The notes: generated by a model not told the origin, from the letters alone. DNA of 64,000 nt from an uncultured Pseudomonadales bacterium (GCA_943842505.1 CALTDI010000021.1:25722-89721); one strand, 5' to 3'; positions 19,688-33,127 are shown, counted from the first letter of the stretch. Made by a program: numbers and translations.

Positions 19688-20848
19688 ATGAGCGAAGCTC
19701 CTTTAATCGGCATTGTTGCAGGCGAAAAGTCGGGGGATATTCTCGGCGCTGGCCTGATCGCGGCGTTACGTAAAAAATACCCCGATGCTGAGTTCGTTGG
19801 AGTCGGCGGCCCCGACATGATTGCCCTGGGTTTTACCTCTCTGGCCGATATGGAGCGACTCTCGGTCATGGGCTTCGTCGAGCCACTGGGTAGGTTGCCC
19901 GAGCTATTCGCGCTGAAGAGACGACTCAAGGAATATTTCATCAAGCGGCGACCACTCGCCTTTATTGGAATCGATAGCCCGGATTTCAACCTGCGTCTGG
20001 AAGAAGAACTAAAGCAGGAGGCTATTAAAACCGTTCACTACGTCAGTCCCAGCCTGTGGGCCTATAGAGAGAAGAGAATCCACAAGGTTAAACGCGCCGT
20101 GGACCTGATGCTGACACTGTTCCCGTTCGAGACGGCGGTTTACGAGCAGCATGGGGTGGCGGTTAAGTGCGTGGGCCATCCTCTCGCCGATAGTCTGGGT
20201 TTTGAAGACCACAAGTTACGCTCGCGGCAGAAATTTGAACTAGGCGAAGATGACAGCATAGTCACACTGATGCCCGGTAGTCGCGGCGGCGAGATCAAGC
20301 GTCTCGCGCCGGTGTTTCTGGATGCCGCGGTGGAGTCGCTAATAGATTGCCCGAATCTAAAGTTTCTTATCCCCTATAGTAGTGCCGCAAACCACGCCCA
20401 GATCAACGCGCTGCTGCGAGAGAAGTCGCTCTTTCGCGGGGATCAATTTATCCTGGTCGATGATTCCCATGGGGCGATCAGTGCGGCAGATCTGGTGGTT
20501 CTCTCCTCGGGTACCGCTACACTTGAGACACTGCTGCTAAGGCGGCCAATGATCGTAGGCTACAAGCTTGCTGCCATCACCTTTGCGATCGCCTCTCGTC
20601 TGGTTAAGATTCCCTATGTGGCGCTGCCGAATCTTCTCGCCGGACGCCAGCTGGTTCCCGAATATATTCAACACGATCTCACGGCCCAAAAGGTGCGCGA
20701 CGGCATCGTTAGTCATATCTCCGGTGCCGAGGATCATGCGGGCTTGATGCAGGAGTTCGAGAAGATACACCGCAGTCTGCGTCTCGATGCCTCGGCACAG
20801 GCTGCCGCAGCCGTTGCAGGCTTGATCGAAGACAGTGTGGCTCAGTAG
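19688..20848 (+). CDS. lpxB: Lipid-A-disaccharide synthase
   Basis: GT19 glycosyltransferase that joins lipid X to UDP-2,3-diacylglucosamine. Family motifs: IVAGEKSGDILGAGL, FIGIDSPDFNL, HYVSPSLWAYRE, LMPGSRGGEI, and VVLSSGTATLET. I prefer the ATG at 19688 (MSEAPLIGIVAGE) by homology; the GTG at 19649 would add 13 residues. Neither has a strong ribosome site. The stop is directly followed by the rnhB ATG. Confidence 0.95.
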   Translation: MSEAPLIGIVAGEKSGDILGAGLIAALRKKYPDAEFVGVGGPDMIALGFTSLADMERLSVMGFVEPLGRLPELFALKRRLKEYFIKRRPLAFIGIDSPDFNLRLEEELKQEAIKTVHYVSPSLWAYREKRIHKVKRAVDLMLTLFPFETAVYEQHGVAVKCVGHPLADSLGFEDHKLRSRQKFELGEDDSIVTLMPGSRGGEIKRLAPVFLDAAVESLIDCPNLKFLIPYSSAANHAQINALLREKSLFRGDQFILVDDSHGAISAADLVVLSSGTATLETLLLRRPMIVGYKLAAITFAIASRLVKIPYVALPNLLAGRQLVPEYIQHDLTAQKVRDGIVSHISGAEDHAGLMQEFEKIHRSLRLDASAQAAAAVAGLIEDSVAQ

Positions 20849-21466
20849 ATGGCAGGGCAATCCAGTTTAGGGAAGACTGTCGTCACGGCGAGATTGATAG
20901 CGGGTACCGATGAAGTCGGCCGAGGGCCGTTGGCAGGGGACGTGGTTGCCGCAGCCGTAATACTGGATCCCTTAAAACCAATTGCTGGTCTTGCCGATTC
21001 GAAGAAGCTGTCTGCGAAGCAGCGCCAGCGATGTTTCCAGGACATCCTTAGCAATGCCCGCTGCTTTGCCGTAGGTCGTGCCTCGGTGCAAGAGATCGAG
21101 CAAATAAATATTCTGCATGCGAGCATGTTGGCAATGCACAGGGCCGTCGAAGCTTTGCAGGTGCAACCCGATTTCGTCTACGTAGACGGCAACCGCTGCC
21201 CGAAGTGGCAATACGCCGCCGAGGCCATCGTTAAAGGCGACTCGCTGATACCGGCTATCTCTGCCGCATCGATAATTGCAAAGGTGACTCGCGATACCGA
21301 GATGCAGGAGCTGGATAGACAGTTCCCGGGTTATGGCTTTGCGCAGAACATGGGCTATCCAACGCCGGCGCACCTGGCTGCGTTAAAATCTCTGGGCCCG
21401 ACGCCGGTTCACCGGCGCACATTTGCACCGGTGGCACGCATTCTGGAAGCTGGGTTAAGTCGCTAA
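20849..21466 (+). CDS. rnhB: Ribonuclease HII
   Basis: Cleaves RNA in RNA-DNA hybrids and removes misincorporated ribonucleotides. The catalytic acidic residues are in [15 protein letters not shown], and the other signatures are [15 protein letters not shown] and SIIAKVTRD. It has 205 residues, normal. The ATG abuts the lpxB stop with no gap. Confidence 0.96.
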   Translation: MAGQSSLGKTVVTARLIAGTDEVGRGPLAGDVVAAAVILDPLKPIAGLADSKKLSAKQRQRCFQDILSNARCFAVGRASVQEIEQINILHASMLAMHRAVEALQVQPDFVYVDGNRCPKWQYAAEAIVKGDSLIPAISAASIIAKVTRDTEMQELDRQFPGYGFAQNMGYPTPAHLAALKSLGPTPVHRRTFAPVARILEAGLSR

Positions 21467-21538
21467 ACTTTTGTCCCGTTTTCAATCAAAAAAAGGTATA
21501 TTGGAAACTCGTTCACTGCTAAATAATTAGATTCATAC

Positions 21539-24500
21539 ATGTCTGAAAATTCGCCTAATCAGCCCTTCGCGCATCTACGATTACACACAGAATTTTCGAT
21601 CAATGATGGCATCGTTACCATCAAGCCACTCATCGCGAAGTTGCGCGAACTTTCCATGCCGGCGGTAGCTATTACCGATCTGGCAAATATGTTCTCCCTG
21701 ATTAAGTTCTACAAGGCAGCCTTAGGGGCTGGCATCAAGCCGGTCTGTGGTTGCGATGTTCTGGTAGAGAGTGACGACCGATCGAAGCAGACCCGTCTCG
21801 TGCTGCTGGTAAAGAATGAAGTCGGCTACCTAAGCCTGACCAAGCTCATCTCCGAGCTGTACACAGAGAATCCAAACCAGAGTGAGCCGGTGGTGCGTAA
21901 GTCGCAACTCCAGGGGCGCGTCGATGGTCTGATAGCGTTATCCGGTGCGCAGAACAGCGACATTGGCATGGCGCTGCTGGCAGAAGAGACGGACCTGGCA
22001 TTTGAGCTGCTCGGAGAATGGAAGCAGCTGTTCCCGGACAGTTTCTATCTCGAGCTGCAGCGAGTGGGCAAGGCCGAAGAAGAAGACTACATCGAGGCCG
22101 CAATCGCTCTCGCGCTGAAGGCTGATTGCCCGGTCGTCGCGACAAACGATGTGCGCTTCATCGATCAGGAAGACTTCGATGCGCATGAGGTTCGAGTCTG
22201 TATCAACGAGCGTCGCACTCTGGATGACTCGCGCCGGCCCCACAATTACACCGACCAACAGTACCTGAAGACCGTAGCCGAGATGAACGAACTGTTTAGC
22301 GATATTCCCGAGGCGCTGGAGAATGCCTGGGAGATCGTGAAGCGCTGTAATCTGTCGCTGGTGCTGGATAAGCCCAGTCTGCCCAACTATCCCGTGCCCG
22401 AGGGCATGACCATGGATCAGTTCTTCTCCGATCTTAGCTCCGAGGGGCTGAGAGAGCGTCTGTGCAGTCTCTACGGCGACGACTACGAGAGCAAAGACGT
22501 TGAGAAGCCTTACTGGGAGCGTCTGCAGTTTGAGCTGAACGTAATCAATCAGATGGGTTTCGCTGGCTACTTCCTCATCGTGATGGAGTTTATTCAGTGG
22601 TCGAAAGACAACGGCATTCCGGTAGGCCCCGGACGTGGTTCCGGTGCCGGTTCCATAGTGGCCTATGCGCTACGCATCACAGATATCGACCCGCTTAAGT
22701 ATGACCTGCTGTTCGAACGTTTCCTGAATCCAGAGCGGGTATCGATGCCGGATTTCGACGTCGACTTCTGCATGGAAGGTCGCGACCGTGTGATTGCGCA
22801 TGTTGCCGAGCTGTATGGCAAGGATGCGGTATCGCAGATCATCACCTTCGGTACCATGGCGGCGAAGGCCGTTGTGCGTGATGTGGCCAGGGTGCAGAGC
22901 AAGCCCTATGCCCTGGCCGACAAGCTGTCGAAATTGATTCCCTTCGAACCGGGCATGACGCTGAAGAAGGCATTCGAGGTAGAGCCCTTGCTTGGCGAAT
23001 TCGTCGACTCCGATGAAGACGCGCAGGAAATCATGGAGATGGCCTACAAGCTGGAGGGCATCACCCGTAACGTAGGCAAGCACGCAGGTGGCGTAGTCAT
23101 CGCGCCCACCAAGCTGACCGATTTCACCCCGCTGTACTGCGATGAATCGGGGCAGGGCCTGGTTACCCAGTTCGATAAGAACGATGTGGAAACAGCCGGG
23201 CTGGTTAAGTTCGACTTCCTGGGGCTGCGTACGCTGACGATTATCGATTGGGCAGTGAAGATGATCAACGAGAGGGCGGGCGAGGGTGTAGAGCCGGTGG
23301 ACATCACCAATCTGCCGCTTACCGACGAGCGTGTCTACCGACTGCTACAGAAGGCAGAAACTACCGCCGTGTTCCAGCTCGAATCCCGCGGCATGAAGGA
23401 TCTCATCAAGCGCCAGGTACCGAATTGTTTCGAAGACATCATCGCCCTGGTGGCGCTGTTTCGACCCGGCCCGCTGCAGTCGGGCATGGTTGACGATTTT
23501 ATCGATCGCAAACACGGGCGCACTCAGGTGGTCTATCCCCACCCTGAACTAGAGCCGGTACTGAGTAACACCTACGGTGTCATTCTCTATCAAGAGCAGG
23601 TGATGCAGATAGCCCAGGTTCTCGCCAACTACTCTCTGGCAGGCGCGGACATTCTGCGTAAGGCCATGGGCAAGAAGAAGCCCGAGGAGATGGCGAAGCA
23701 GCGCAAATTGTTTATGGAGGGTGCCGGTGAGAGAGGGATCGATGCCGATCTGTCTGCGTCTATCTTCGACCTGATGGAGAAGTTTGCCGGCTACGGATTC
23801 AACAAGTCGCACTCCGCGGCCTATGCTCTGGTGTCTTACCAGACCGCCTGGCTGAAGACGCATTATCCAGCCTGCTTCATGGCGGCGGTGCTCTCCGCCG
23901 ATATGCAGAACACCGATAAGATCGTAACGCTGATCGACGAATGTCGCTCGATGAAGCTGGCCATCGTGCCGCCAGATATTAATCGCGGCCAATTCAATTT
24001 TACCGTCAACGATCAGGACGAGATCGTGTATGGCCTGGGCGCCATCAGGGGCCTGGGTGAGGGCCCCGTCGGCAGCATACTCGCCGCAAGAGCGGACGGG
24101 CCGTTTACCAATCTGCTGGATATCTGCCAGCGGGTGGATAAGCAGAACGTGAACAGGCGCACCATGGAGGCACTGATTCGCTCCGGCGCGCTGGATAATA
24201 TGGTGGAGGGGAACCTGGACTATTCCCGGGCATTACTCTCGGCGATGTTGCCGCAGGCCATGCAGGCGGCAGAACAGTCCAGCCGCAATCAGGCCAGCGG
24301 CGTAGACGATATGTTCGGCGAGATAGCGCCTGCGGGAACCGAGGATGCAGATCTTAGCGCCTCCAACATCAGCGTACGTGCCTGGGCGGAGCAGCATCGG
24401 CTCAATGTTGAGAAAGAGACCCTAGGCCTGTGGCTGTCGGGTCACCCCATCGATGAATTCCTCGATGAGATTTCCCATATCGCTAAGGATAGGCTGGTTA

Positions 24501-25162
24501 ACCTGCGGCCCGAACGGGCGCCGCAGACTATCGCCGGAGTCCTGCATAGCATTCGTACTATGAAGAATAAGGCCGGGGACACCATCGCCTTTCTGGTGAT
24601 GGATGACCGCAGTGCGCGTTTCGAGGTCTCCCTGTTCGCCAAGGAGTACGAGAAATACCGAGAGGTGCTGCAGAAAGATGTGATTATGGTCGTGGAATGT
24701 ACCGTAAGCATAGATGACTACAGCGGTGGCATGCGCGGCCGTGGCAAGAGTGTGATGACGCTGTCGACGGCGCGCAGACGCAATGCTCACCGGGTAGCGC
24801 TGAACCTCGAGGCCGAGTCACTGGGCAGCGATTTCTGTGAGCACCTGGCACGTATTCTGGAGCCCTACCGCAAGCCGGTAGAGGTCGCAGAGGTTGAGGG
24901 TTCAGCCGTTGCCATGACCGCGGAAGCAGGTGCCACGGCGCCCAATGGCGCCCGTCATGCCCACCCAATGGCGAATGGCCACGGGCCTGCCATGGTGCTG
25001 GAAGAGGGAGAGGGCTGTCAGGTCATGGTGCGCTATCGGCGCTCAGACTCTATTGGGTGTATAATGTTAGGCCAAGAGTGGACAGTATCGCCTGCCGATG
25101 ACTTGATACAGCGTCTGCGGATTGAGTACGGCAAAGACAAGGTTGTATTGAGCTACAAGTAG
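21539..25162 (+). CDS. dnaE: DNA polymerase III alpha subunit
   Basis: Replicative polymerase. Order: N-terminal PHP domain (FAHLRLHTEFSINDGIV), palm with GPGRGSGAGSIVAYAL and the catalytic aspartates in MPDFDVDFCME, fingers and tau/beta-binding region, helix-hairpin-helix (~800-880), OB domain (~980-1060) and C-terminal domain. It has 1207 residues, ~45 more than E. coli. Part of the excess is a low-complexity Ala/His/Gly linker near residues 1122-1155 (HAHPMANGHGPAMV). Its DNA is G+C-richer than the flanks but in frame throughout. Confidence 0.97.
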   Translation: MSENSPNQPFAHLRLHTEFSINDGIVTIKPLIAKLRELSMPAVAITDLANMFSLIKFYKAALGAGIKPVCGCDVLVESDDRSKQTRLVLLVKNEVGYLSLTKLISELYTENPNQSEPVVRKSQLQGRVDGLIALSGAQNSDIGMALLAEETDLAFELLGEWKQLFPDSFYLELQRVGKAEEEDYIEAAIALALKADCPVVATNDVRFIDQEDFDAHEVRVCINERRTLDDSRRPHNYTDQQYLKTVAEMNELFSDIPEALENAWEIVKRCNLSLVLDKPSLPNYPVPEGMTMDQFFSDLSSEGLRERLCSLYGDDYESKDVEKPYWERLQFELNVINQMGFAGYFLIVMEFIQWSKDNGIPVGPGRGSGAGSIVAYALRITDIDPLKYDLLFERFLNPERVSMPDFDVDFCMEGRDRVIAHVAELYGKDAVSQIITFGTMAAKAVVRDVARVQSKPYALADKLSKLIPFEPGMTLKKAFEVEPLLGEFVDSDEDAQEIMEMAYKLEGITRNVGKHAGGVVIAPTKLTDFTPLYCDESGQGLVTQFDKNDVETAGLVKFDFLGLRTLTIIDWAVKMINERAGEGVEPVDITNLPLTDERVYRLLQKAETTAVFQLESRGMKDLIKRQVPNCFEDIIALVALFRPGPLQSGMVDDFIDRKHGRTQVVYPHPELEPVLSNTYGVILYQEQVMQIAQVLANYSLAGADILRKAMGKKKPEEMAKQRKLFMEGAGERGIDADLSASIFDLMEKFAGYGFNKSHSAAYALVSYQTAWLKTHYPACFMAAVLSADMQNTDKIVTLIDECRSMKLAIVPPDINRGQFNFTVNDQDEIVYGLGAIRGLGEGPVGSILAARADGPFTNLLDICQRVDKQNVNRRTMEALIRSGALDNMVEGNLDYSRALLSAMLPQAMQAAEQSSRNQASGVDDMFGEIAPAGTEDADLSASNISVRAWAEQHRLNVEKETLGLWLSGHPIDEFLDEISHIAKDRLVNLRPERAPQTIAGVLHSIRTMKNKAGDTIAFLVMDDRSARFEVSLFAKEYEKYREVLQKDVIMVVECTVSIDDYSGGMRGRGKSVMTLSTARRRNAHRVALNLEAESLGSDFCEHLARILEPYRKPVEVAEVEGSAVAMTAEAGATAPNGARHAHPMANGHGPAMVLEEGEGCQVMVRYRRSDSIGCIMLGQEWTVSPADDLIQRLRIEYGKDKVVLSYK

Positions 25163-25213
25163 ATACGGCTAGATACGATCGACAATCAAACAAGTATGAG
25201 TAGTGAGTGCAGC

Positions 25214-26167
25214 ATGGATCCTAATTATCTGGAATTTGAACAGCCCATCGCGGAGCTGGAAGCCAAGATCAGTGAGCTGAGACTGGTGGGTAGCGACAAT
25301 GAGCTGAACATCGGTGAAGAAATTCAGAACCTGAAGGACAAGAGCACCAAGCTCACCGAGAAAATATACGCTAATCTGTCCTCGTGGCAGATCTCTCAGG
25401 TCGCCAGACATCCGCTGCGTCCGTATACGCTGGATTACCTCGAACATATCTTCACCGACTTCGATGAGCTACACGGAGACCGTCTGTTCGCCGACGATCA
25501 GGCCCTGATTGGTGGCCTTGCCAAGATCGATGGCAGGCCGGTGGTCGTCATCGGGCATCAGAAGGGAAGAGGCACCAAGGAGAAAGTACGACACAATTTT
25601 GGCATGCCGCGACCGGAAGGTTACAGGAAGGCACGCCGACTCGTGCTGCTTGCCGAGCAGTATCGACTGCCGGTATTGAGCTTTATAGATACACCTGGCG
25701 CTTATCCAGGCATGGATTCGGAAGAGCGTGGCATCAACGAAGCTATCGCGCAGAACATGGCGATAATGTCTAGAGTAAAGACGCCATTGATCGCAACGGT
25801 AACTGGCGAGGCTAACTCCGGTGGGGCTATCGCTATCGGCGTCTCCGACCAACTCAATATGTTGCAGTATTCAACCTACACGGTGATCACGCCAGAAGGC
25901 TGCGCGACTATACTCTGGAAGTCCTCGGATCATGCGGCTGCGGCAGCGGAGGCGATGGGTGTAACTTCGAAGCGCCTGGAGGAGCTAGGCATAGTCGACC
26001 ATACTATCTCCGAGCCACTGGGTGGCGCCCATAGAGATGTGCCGGCGACGGCGGCAAGCATCAAGGCGGCGTTGATCGAGCAGCTGGATCGTCTCACTGC
26101 GATGGATCCCGATGATCTGGTAGAGCGACGCTATAAGCGTCTGATGAGTTACGGCATATCTAGCTAA
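25214..26167 (+). CDS. accA: Acetyl-CoA carboxylase carboxyltransferase subunit alpha
   Basis: Alpha half of the carboxyltransferase that makes malonyl-CoA for fatty-acid synthesis. The start [19 protein letters not shown] matches the family N-terminus, so I take 25214 over the ORF-track ATG at 25196. Conserved: [29 protein letters not shown] and [12 protein letters not shown]. About 317 residues. Malonyl-CoA decarboxylase at 51.4 kb would work in the opposite direction. Confidence 0.97.
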   Translation: MDPNYLEFEQPIAELEAKISELRLVGSDNELNIGEEIQNLKDKSTKLTEKIYANLSSWQISQVARHPLRPYTLDYLEHIFTDFDELHGDRLFADDQALIGGLAKIDGRPVVVIGHQKGRGTKEKVRHNFGMPRPEGYRKARRLVLLAEQYRLPVLSFIDTPGAYPGMDSEERGINEAIAQNMAIMSRVKTPLIATVTGEANSGGAIAIGVSDQLNMLQYSTYTVITPEGCATILWKSSDHAAAAAEAMGVTSKRLEELGIVDHTISEPLGGAHRDVPATAASIKAALIEQLDRLTAMDPDDLVERRYKRLMSYGISS

Positions 26168-26279
26168 GCAAGCTTCATGAGACCCGTTGTTGTCATGTCC
26201 CTTGGATGACAGCGAGAGAGTCGCGGCTTAACCCTCTGCGCCCTATTATCAACACGCAGCACTGCTAAAGAAGCAGGCC

Positions 26280-27698
26280 ATGAACAATTCTGTGCAACAA
26301 CTCCTAGCCAAGATAGATGCCGCCCTCAATGAGCAGGCTCGCTCGCGCCATTTTTTACTGGGGCTTAGCGGCGGGCTGGATTCGGTAGTGCTACTCCACG
26401 CCATGACGCGGCTCAGGGAGCGCTCCGGCGGCTCACTGCAATTGCGCGCGCTACACATCAATCATCAGCTGCAAGAGCAGTCCGCAACCTGGGCTGAGGG
26501 CTGCGCGAATCTGTGTGAAAGTCTCGCCGTCGAATTCAGTAGCGTCGAGGTGACGATCAATGCCAGCGCGGGTATCGAGAATGCCGCAAGACAGGCCAGG
26601 TACGGTGAGTTTGAGTCGGCCCTGCGCGAGAATGAAGAGCTATTGCTGGCTCACCACCGCGATGACCAGATGGAAACCCTGCTGCTGCGCCTGATTCGAG
26701 GCTCTGGCAGTCGCGGCCTCAGCGGCATTCCTGCTAGCAGAGAATTAGGTGGAGGGCAGGGTAGAGGATTGGAAAGCGAGCCGGGAAGCGAGCAGAGTAG
26801 AGAGCAGGGCAGGAGCCGCCTGGTAAGGCCGCTGCTTGAGATCGATAGGGAAGAGTTGCTCCGGTATGCCGAGGCGGCAGAGCTTTCCTGGGTCGAGGAT
26901 AGCTCGAACGAGGACGAGAGTTTCGACAGAAACTATTGCCGCCATACTCTGCTGCCCCTGATCGAGGCGCGCTGGCCGGGCTACAGGGAGAGTTGGTCGA
27001 AGTCCGCCGCACTGGCCCGCGAAAGCGAGGCGCTGCTGCAAGAGTTGGCGGCGATGGATTTAGCGGATATAGCCACCGCATCGAGATCGGTTGTAAGACG
27101 CGACAAGCTGTTAGCCTTGTCGGCCACTAGGCGTCGCAACGTGCTGCGTTTCTGGCTTGAGGGCCTGGGTGTCGAAGAGCTGGGCTGGCATCAGCTGCAC
27201 CAGTTGAGCGACGAGGTGATTCCCAGTAGCACCGCTTCGGTTCTGATTGGGGGCTGTCAGCTGCATTGCTACCGCGAGACGCTGCATGCTCTGTCTGCGA
27301 GCGCGCTGGAGACTGATGTCGCGATCGAGGAACTCTCCGTGCTCTCTCCGTTGATAACAATACCCAGCGAAGTCGAGCTGACTAATAACGGCAGTCTTGG
27401 TTTTACAGAAGCGTTGGGTGAGGGTGTCGCCATGGACAAGCTAGGCGCTATGACGATTCGCTATAGGCAGGGTGGCGAAGCCTGTCGTCTGCTGGGGCGC
27501 CCGAACAAGAGCCTCAAGAAAATCTTGCAGGAAGTCGAGATGCAGCCCTGGCTGCGCAGTCGAATTCCCTTGTTGTACAGCGGCGATGAACTGGCCTGCA
27601 TCCCGGGCATCGGTGTGAGCGAGGCATGGGCGGCTAAAGACGGAGAGGCCGGTTGTCTGATCGATTGGCAGCAGCCCGATCTCGCCCTGCGCCCTTAA
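26280..27698 (+). CDS. tilS: tRNA(Ile)-lysidine synthetase
   Basis: Modifies C34 of the tRNA-Ile(CAU) anticodon to lysidine so that it reads AUA. The PP-loop LSGGLDSVVLLHA is near residue 28, with HHRDDQMETLLLRL and GSGSRGLSGIP following, then the TilS substrate-binding and C-terminal domains. A ~25-residue Gly/Glu/Arg/Ser-rich insert (GGGQGRGLESEPGSEQ and on) interrupts the family sequence after SGIPASRE and is encoded by a purine-rich simple-sequence tract (26750-26815). This looks like an in-frame slippage expansion. Confidence 0.95.
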   Translation: MNNSVQQLLAKIDAALNEQARSRHFLLGLSGGLDSVVLLHAMTRLRERSGGSLQLRALHINHQLQEQSATWAEGCANLCESLAVEFSSVEVTINASAGIENAARQARYGEFESALRENEELLLAHHRDDQMETLLLRLIRGSGSRGLSGIPASRELGGGQGRGLESEPGSEQSREQGRSRLVRPLLEIDREELLRYAEAAELSWVEDSSNEDESFDRNYCRHTLLPLIEARWPGYRESWSKSAALARESEALLQELAAMDLADIATASRSVVRRDKLLALSATRRRNVLRFWLEGLGVEELGWHQLHQLSDEVIPSSTASVLIGGCQLHCYRETLHALSASALETDVAIEELSVLSPLITIPSEVELTNNGSLGFTEALGEGVAMDKLGAMTIRYRQGGEACRLLGRPNKSLKKILQEVEMQPWLRSRIPLLYSGDELACIPGIGVSEAWAAKDGEAGCLIDWQQPDLALRP

Positions 27699-27782
27699 GC
27701 GCAAAAACTTTTTCGAGCGAATTTTAAACCAGTAAAAGAACATTTCAGTTTGTTCTATCGAGGGGCTTCTGGTAGGCTGTAA

Positions 27783-29522
<1,740 letters not shown>

Positions 29523-29525
29523 GCG

Positions 29526-29572
29526 GTTAGGGACTAGTTAAGGGACAAGTTAAGGGACTAGTTAAGGGAACA
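29526..29572 (+). repeat. Four tandem copies of a 12-bp unit between pyrG and kdsA
   Basis: Unit GTTAAGGGACTA, present as one 11-bp and three 12-bp variants, starting 4 bp after the pyrG stop and ending 18 bp before the kdsA ATG. It contains several in-frame TAG or TAA triplets. No stem-loop was evident. Confidence 0.85.
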
Positions 29573-29589
29573 GGATCGGGTATCGGGTC

Positions 29590-30435
29590 ATGACAGCGAA
29601 GCAAATCAAGCTTGGGAATTTCACCATTGCTAACGATCAGCCCTTCGTCCTCTTCGCGGGGATGAACGTGCTGGAGTCTCGGGATTTGGCGATGACCGTC
29701 GTCGAACAGTTTCATGCCGTTACTACCGAGCTCAACATCCCCTATGTATTTAAGGCCTCCTTCGACAAGGCGAATCGTTCGTCGGTAGATTCCTATCGTG
29801 GGCCTGGTCTGGACGAGGGCCTGAAGATACTCGCCGAGATCAAGGCGCAATTCTCCGTACCGATCATCACCGATATACACGAGATAGGGCAGGTGGCAGC
29901 AGCTGCCGAGGTGGCGGATATCTTGCAGCTGCCGGCGTTCCTGTCCAGACAGACGGATCTGGTGGTGGCTATGGCCAAGAGCGACGCCATCATCAACATC
30001 AAGAAGGCGCAGTTTCTCGCCCCGCAGGAGATGGGACATATTCTCAAGAAGTTTGAAGAGGCGGGCAATGAGCGCCTGATCCTGTGCGAGCGCGGCAGCA
30101 GCTTCGGCTATAACAACCTGGTGGTAGACATGCTGGGCTTCTCGGTCATGAAGCAATTTAACTGCCCGCTGATGTTCGACGCGACCCATGCACTGCAGAA
30201 GCCAGGTGGACTCGCCGCCGCCGCCGGCGGTCGCCGCGCCGATGTCACCGCGCTGTCCCGGGCTGGCCTGTCCCAGGGAATTGCCGGTCTGTTCATAGAG
30301 GCCCACCCCGACCCGGACAAGGCGCTATGCGATGGTCCCTGTGCCCTTCGCCTGGATAGTGTCAGGCCCTTCCTGCAGCAGATGCGAGACCTGGATGCAT
30401 TGATCAAGTCCATGCCCCAGCTGGATACAGCGTAG
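29590..30435 (+). CDS. kdsA: 3-deoxy-8-phosphooctulonate synthase
   Basis: Condenses PEP with arabinose 5-phosphate to give KDO-8-phosphate for the LPS inner core. It has 281 residues with the family segments [27 protein letters not shown] and [11 protein letters not shown]. It sits between pyrG and eno, the enzyme that supplies its PEP, as in Pseudomonas. Confidence 0.97.
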   Translation: MTAKQIKLGNFTIANDQPFVLFAGMNVLESRDLAMTVVEQFHAVTTELNIPYVFKASFDKANRSSVDSYRGPGLDEGLKILAEIKAQFSVPIITDIHEIGQVAAAAEVADILQLPAFLSRQTDLVVAMAKSDAIINIKKAQFLAPQEMGHILKKFEEAGNERLILCERGSSFGYNNLVVDMLGFSVMKQFNCPLMFDATHALQKPGGLAAAAGGRRADVTALSRAGLSQGIAGLFIEAHPDPDKALCDGPCALRLDSVRPFLQQMRDLDALIKSMPQLDTA

Positions 30436-30483
30436 TATCTGTACCAAATTAACCTAATTTTTAGATTTAAGTAATATTCATAA

Positions 30484-31791
<1,308 letters not shown>

Positions 31792-31796
31792 GTAGT

Positions 31797-31835
31797 TACT
31801 GCCTCTGATGAATGCGATTTGTTAATGAGGCAGTA
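31797..31835 (+). other. Inverted repeat just after eno
   Basis: Nine-base perfect inverted repeat TACTGCCTC / GAGGCAGTA with a 21-nt spacer, starting 5 bp after the eno stop. No T-run follows (ATAGCTG), so it is not a standard terminator. It may protect the eno mRNA 3-prime end or bind a protein. Confidence 0.4.
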
Positions 31836-31886
31836 TAAATAGCTGAGCACCCTCCTCGAGAGGAGTCGGGTTCGGCAGAAAGGCTT

Positions 31887-32165
31887 ATGAAGATACTATA
31901 CGGATTTCTGGGGTTTGCGTTCATCGTGCTGCAGTACAAACTGTGGCTCGGCGAGGACAGCGTGCGCACCCTAAATATGCTCGAGGCAGAGGTTCAGGCG
32001 CAGCGCGAACTGAATGAAGGCCTGGAGCGGCGTAATAAATTAGTCGAGATCGAAGTGCTGGATCTTAAGAATGGCCTCGAAGCCGTAGAAGAGCGGGCGC
32101 GATCCGAGCTCGGCATGATAGAGAAGGGCGAGACCTTCTATCTGCTAGTGCCGCAAAAGAAATAG
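31887..32165 (+). CDS. ftsB: Cell division protein FtsB
   Basis: Small bitopic divisome protein that works with FtsL and FtsQ. It has 92 residues: one N-terminal transmembrane helix (YGFLGFAFIVLQYKLWL), then a coiled coil (residues ~30-65) and the conserved ERARSELGMIEKGETFYLL. Between eno and ispD, its canonical place. Its stop codon lies inside the purine repeat that follows. Confidence 0.94.
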   Translation: MKILYGFLGFAFIVLQYKLWLGEDSVRTLNMLEAEVQAQRELNEGLERRNKLVEIEVLDLKNGLEAVEERARSELGMIEKGETFYLLVPQKK

Positions 32166-32266
32166 AAAGAAAAATAGAAAGAGAAATAGAAATAAAGAGA
32201 GAAGTGGGAAGAGCAGTGCAAGAGCAGAAAAATAGAAAGAGCAGAAAAATAGAAAGAGAAGTAATT
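32155..32266 (+). repeat. Polypurine simple-sequence tract after ftsB
   Basis: About 110 bp of almost pure A/G on the plus strand made of variants of AAATAGAAAGAG and AGCAGAAAAATAGAAAGAG. It begins at the ftsB stop (AAATAG) and repeats that stop-containing unit several times. The minus-strand ORF across it encodes only Leu/Phe-rich low-complexity sequence and is not credible. Confidence 0.85.
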
Positions 32267-32318
32267 TACCATCCGGGCTGATCATTAGCCTCGAACCCCG
32301 CACAAAGAAGACACAACT

Positions 32319-33047
32319 ATGACAATTTGGGCTGTCCTGCCTGCTGCCGGCATCGGTCGTCGCATGGGGTCTACAATCCCGAAGCAGTATCTCACAATCA
32401 ACAGTGAGCCTCTGCTGCTGCATTCGCTGCGCCGTTTGAGTTCGGTGTCCGCAATCCAAAAGATAGTCGTTGTCATACACCCCGAAGATGCGCACTGGTC
32501 CCAGCTCGAGGCATCCATTGAGCCAGAGATACAAAACTGTATTATAACTGTTATAGGTGGCGACGAGCGCTACCAGTCCGTATTAAACGGACTCGGCGCA
32601 TTGATCGACCTGGCGCAGGCGGACGACTGGGTATTAGTGCACGATGCCGTGCGACCCTGTGTGCGCGCGGCGGACATAGAGAGGCTTGTAGAGAAACTGG
32701 CCGAGGGGAACGATCCTAATTCCATAGGCGGCCTGTTAGGGTCTGAGGTCGACAACACGCTGAAGCGGGTAGATGAGAATCTGACCGTAGTGAAAACCGT
32801 CGACCGAGCGCTGTATTGGAATGCGCTAACCCCACAGATGTTTCGTTTCTCCCCGTTAAAACAGGCTATAGAGGCAGTCGTCGCTAGCGGCGAGCAGGTG
32901 ACCGATGAGGCGGCGGCGATGGAAAGCGCTGGCCATAGGCCTATAATGGTTCCAGGCAATAAAGACAATATCAAGGTGACCCGCGAGGCGGACTTGATTC
33001 TCGCCGCGCAGATACTGGAAGCACAGCACTCGGAGACTCTGGTTTAG
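32319..33047 (+). CDS. ispD: 2-C-methyl-D-erythritol 4-phosphate cytidylyltransferase
   Basis: Third MEP-pathway enzyme, forming CDP-methylerythritol. Nucleotide-site motif PAAGIGRRMGSTIPKQYL at the N-terminus, then VHDAVRPCV and TDEAAAMES. It has 242 residues. AAGAAG upstream of the ATG may serve as ribosome site. Followed by ispF after an 80-bp A-rich spacer. Confidence 0.96.
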   Translation: MTIWAVLPAAGIGRRMGSTIPKQYLTINSEPLLLHSLRRLSSVSAIQKIVVVIHPEDAHWSQLEASIEPEIQNCIITVIGGDERYQSVLNGLGALIDLAQADDWVLVHDAVRPCVRAADIERLVEKLAEGNDPNSIGGLLGSEVDNTLKRVDENLTVVKTVDRALYWNALTPQMFRFSPLKQAIEAVVASGEQVTDEAAAMESAGHRPIMVPGNKDNIKVTREADLILAAQILEAQHSETLV

Positions 33048-33127
33048 CTAGCTGAACTAATCTAAGCCAGACAAAAAAATAAACAAACGAAAAAGACAAA
33101 CGAAATTGAAAACAGCGGTCGAACAAG

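Noticed and set aside
22000-25162. dnaE as horizontally acquired because of higher G+C
   Set aside because: Gene order and frame are conserved for the lineage; composition likely reflects codon preference and the low-complexity linker.
31797-31835. Rho-independent terminator of eno
   Set aside because: Good inverted repeat but long loop and no T-run; listed only as an inverted repeat.
32145-32534. Minus-strand ORF ending in a Leu/Phe-rich run
   Set aside because: Antisense to the polypurine tract and to ispD; low complexity.
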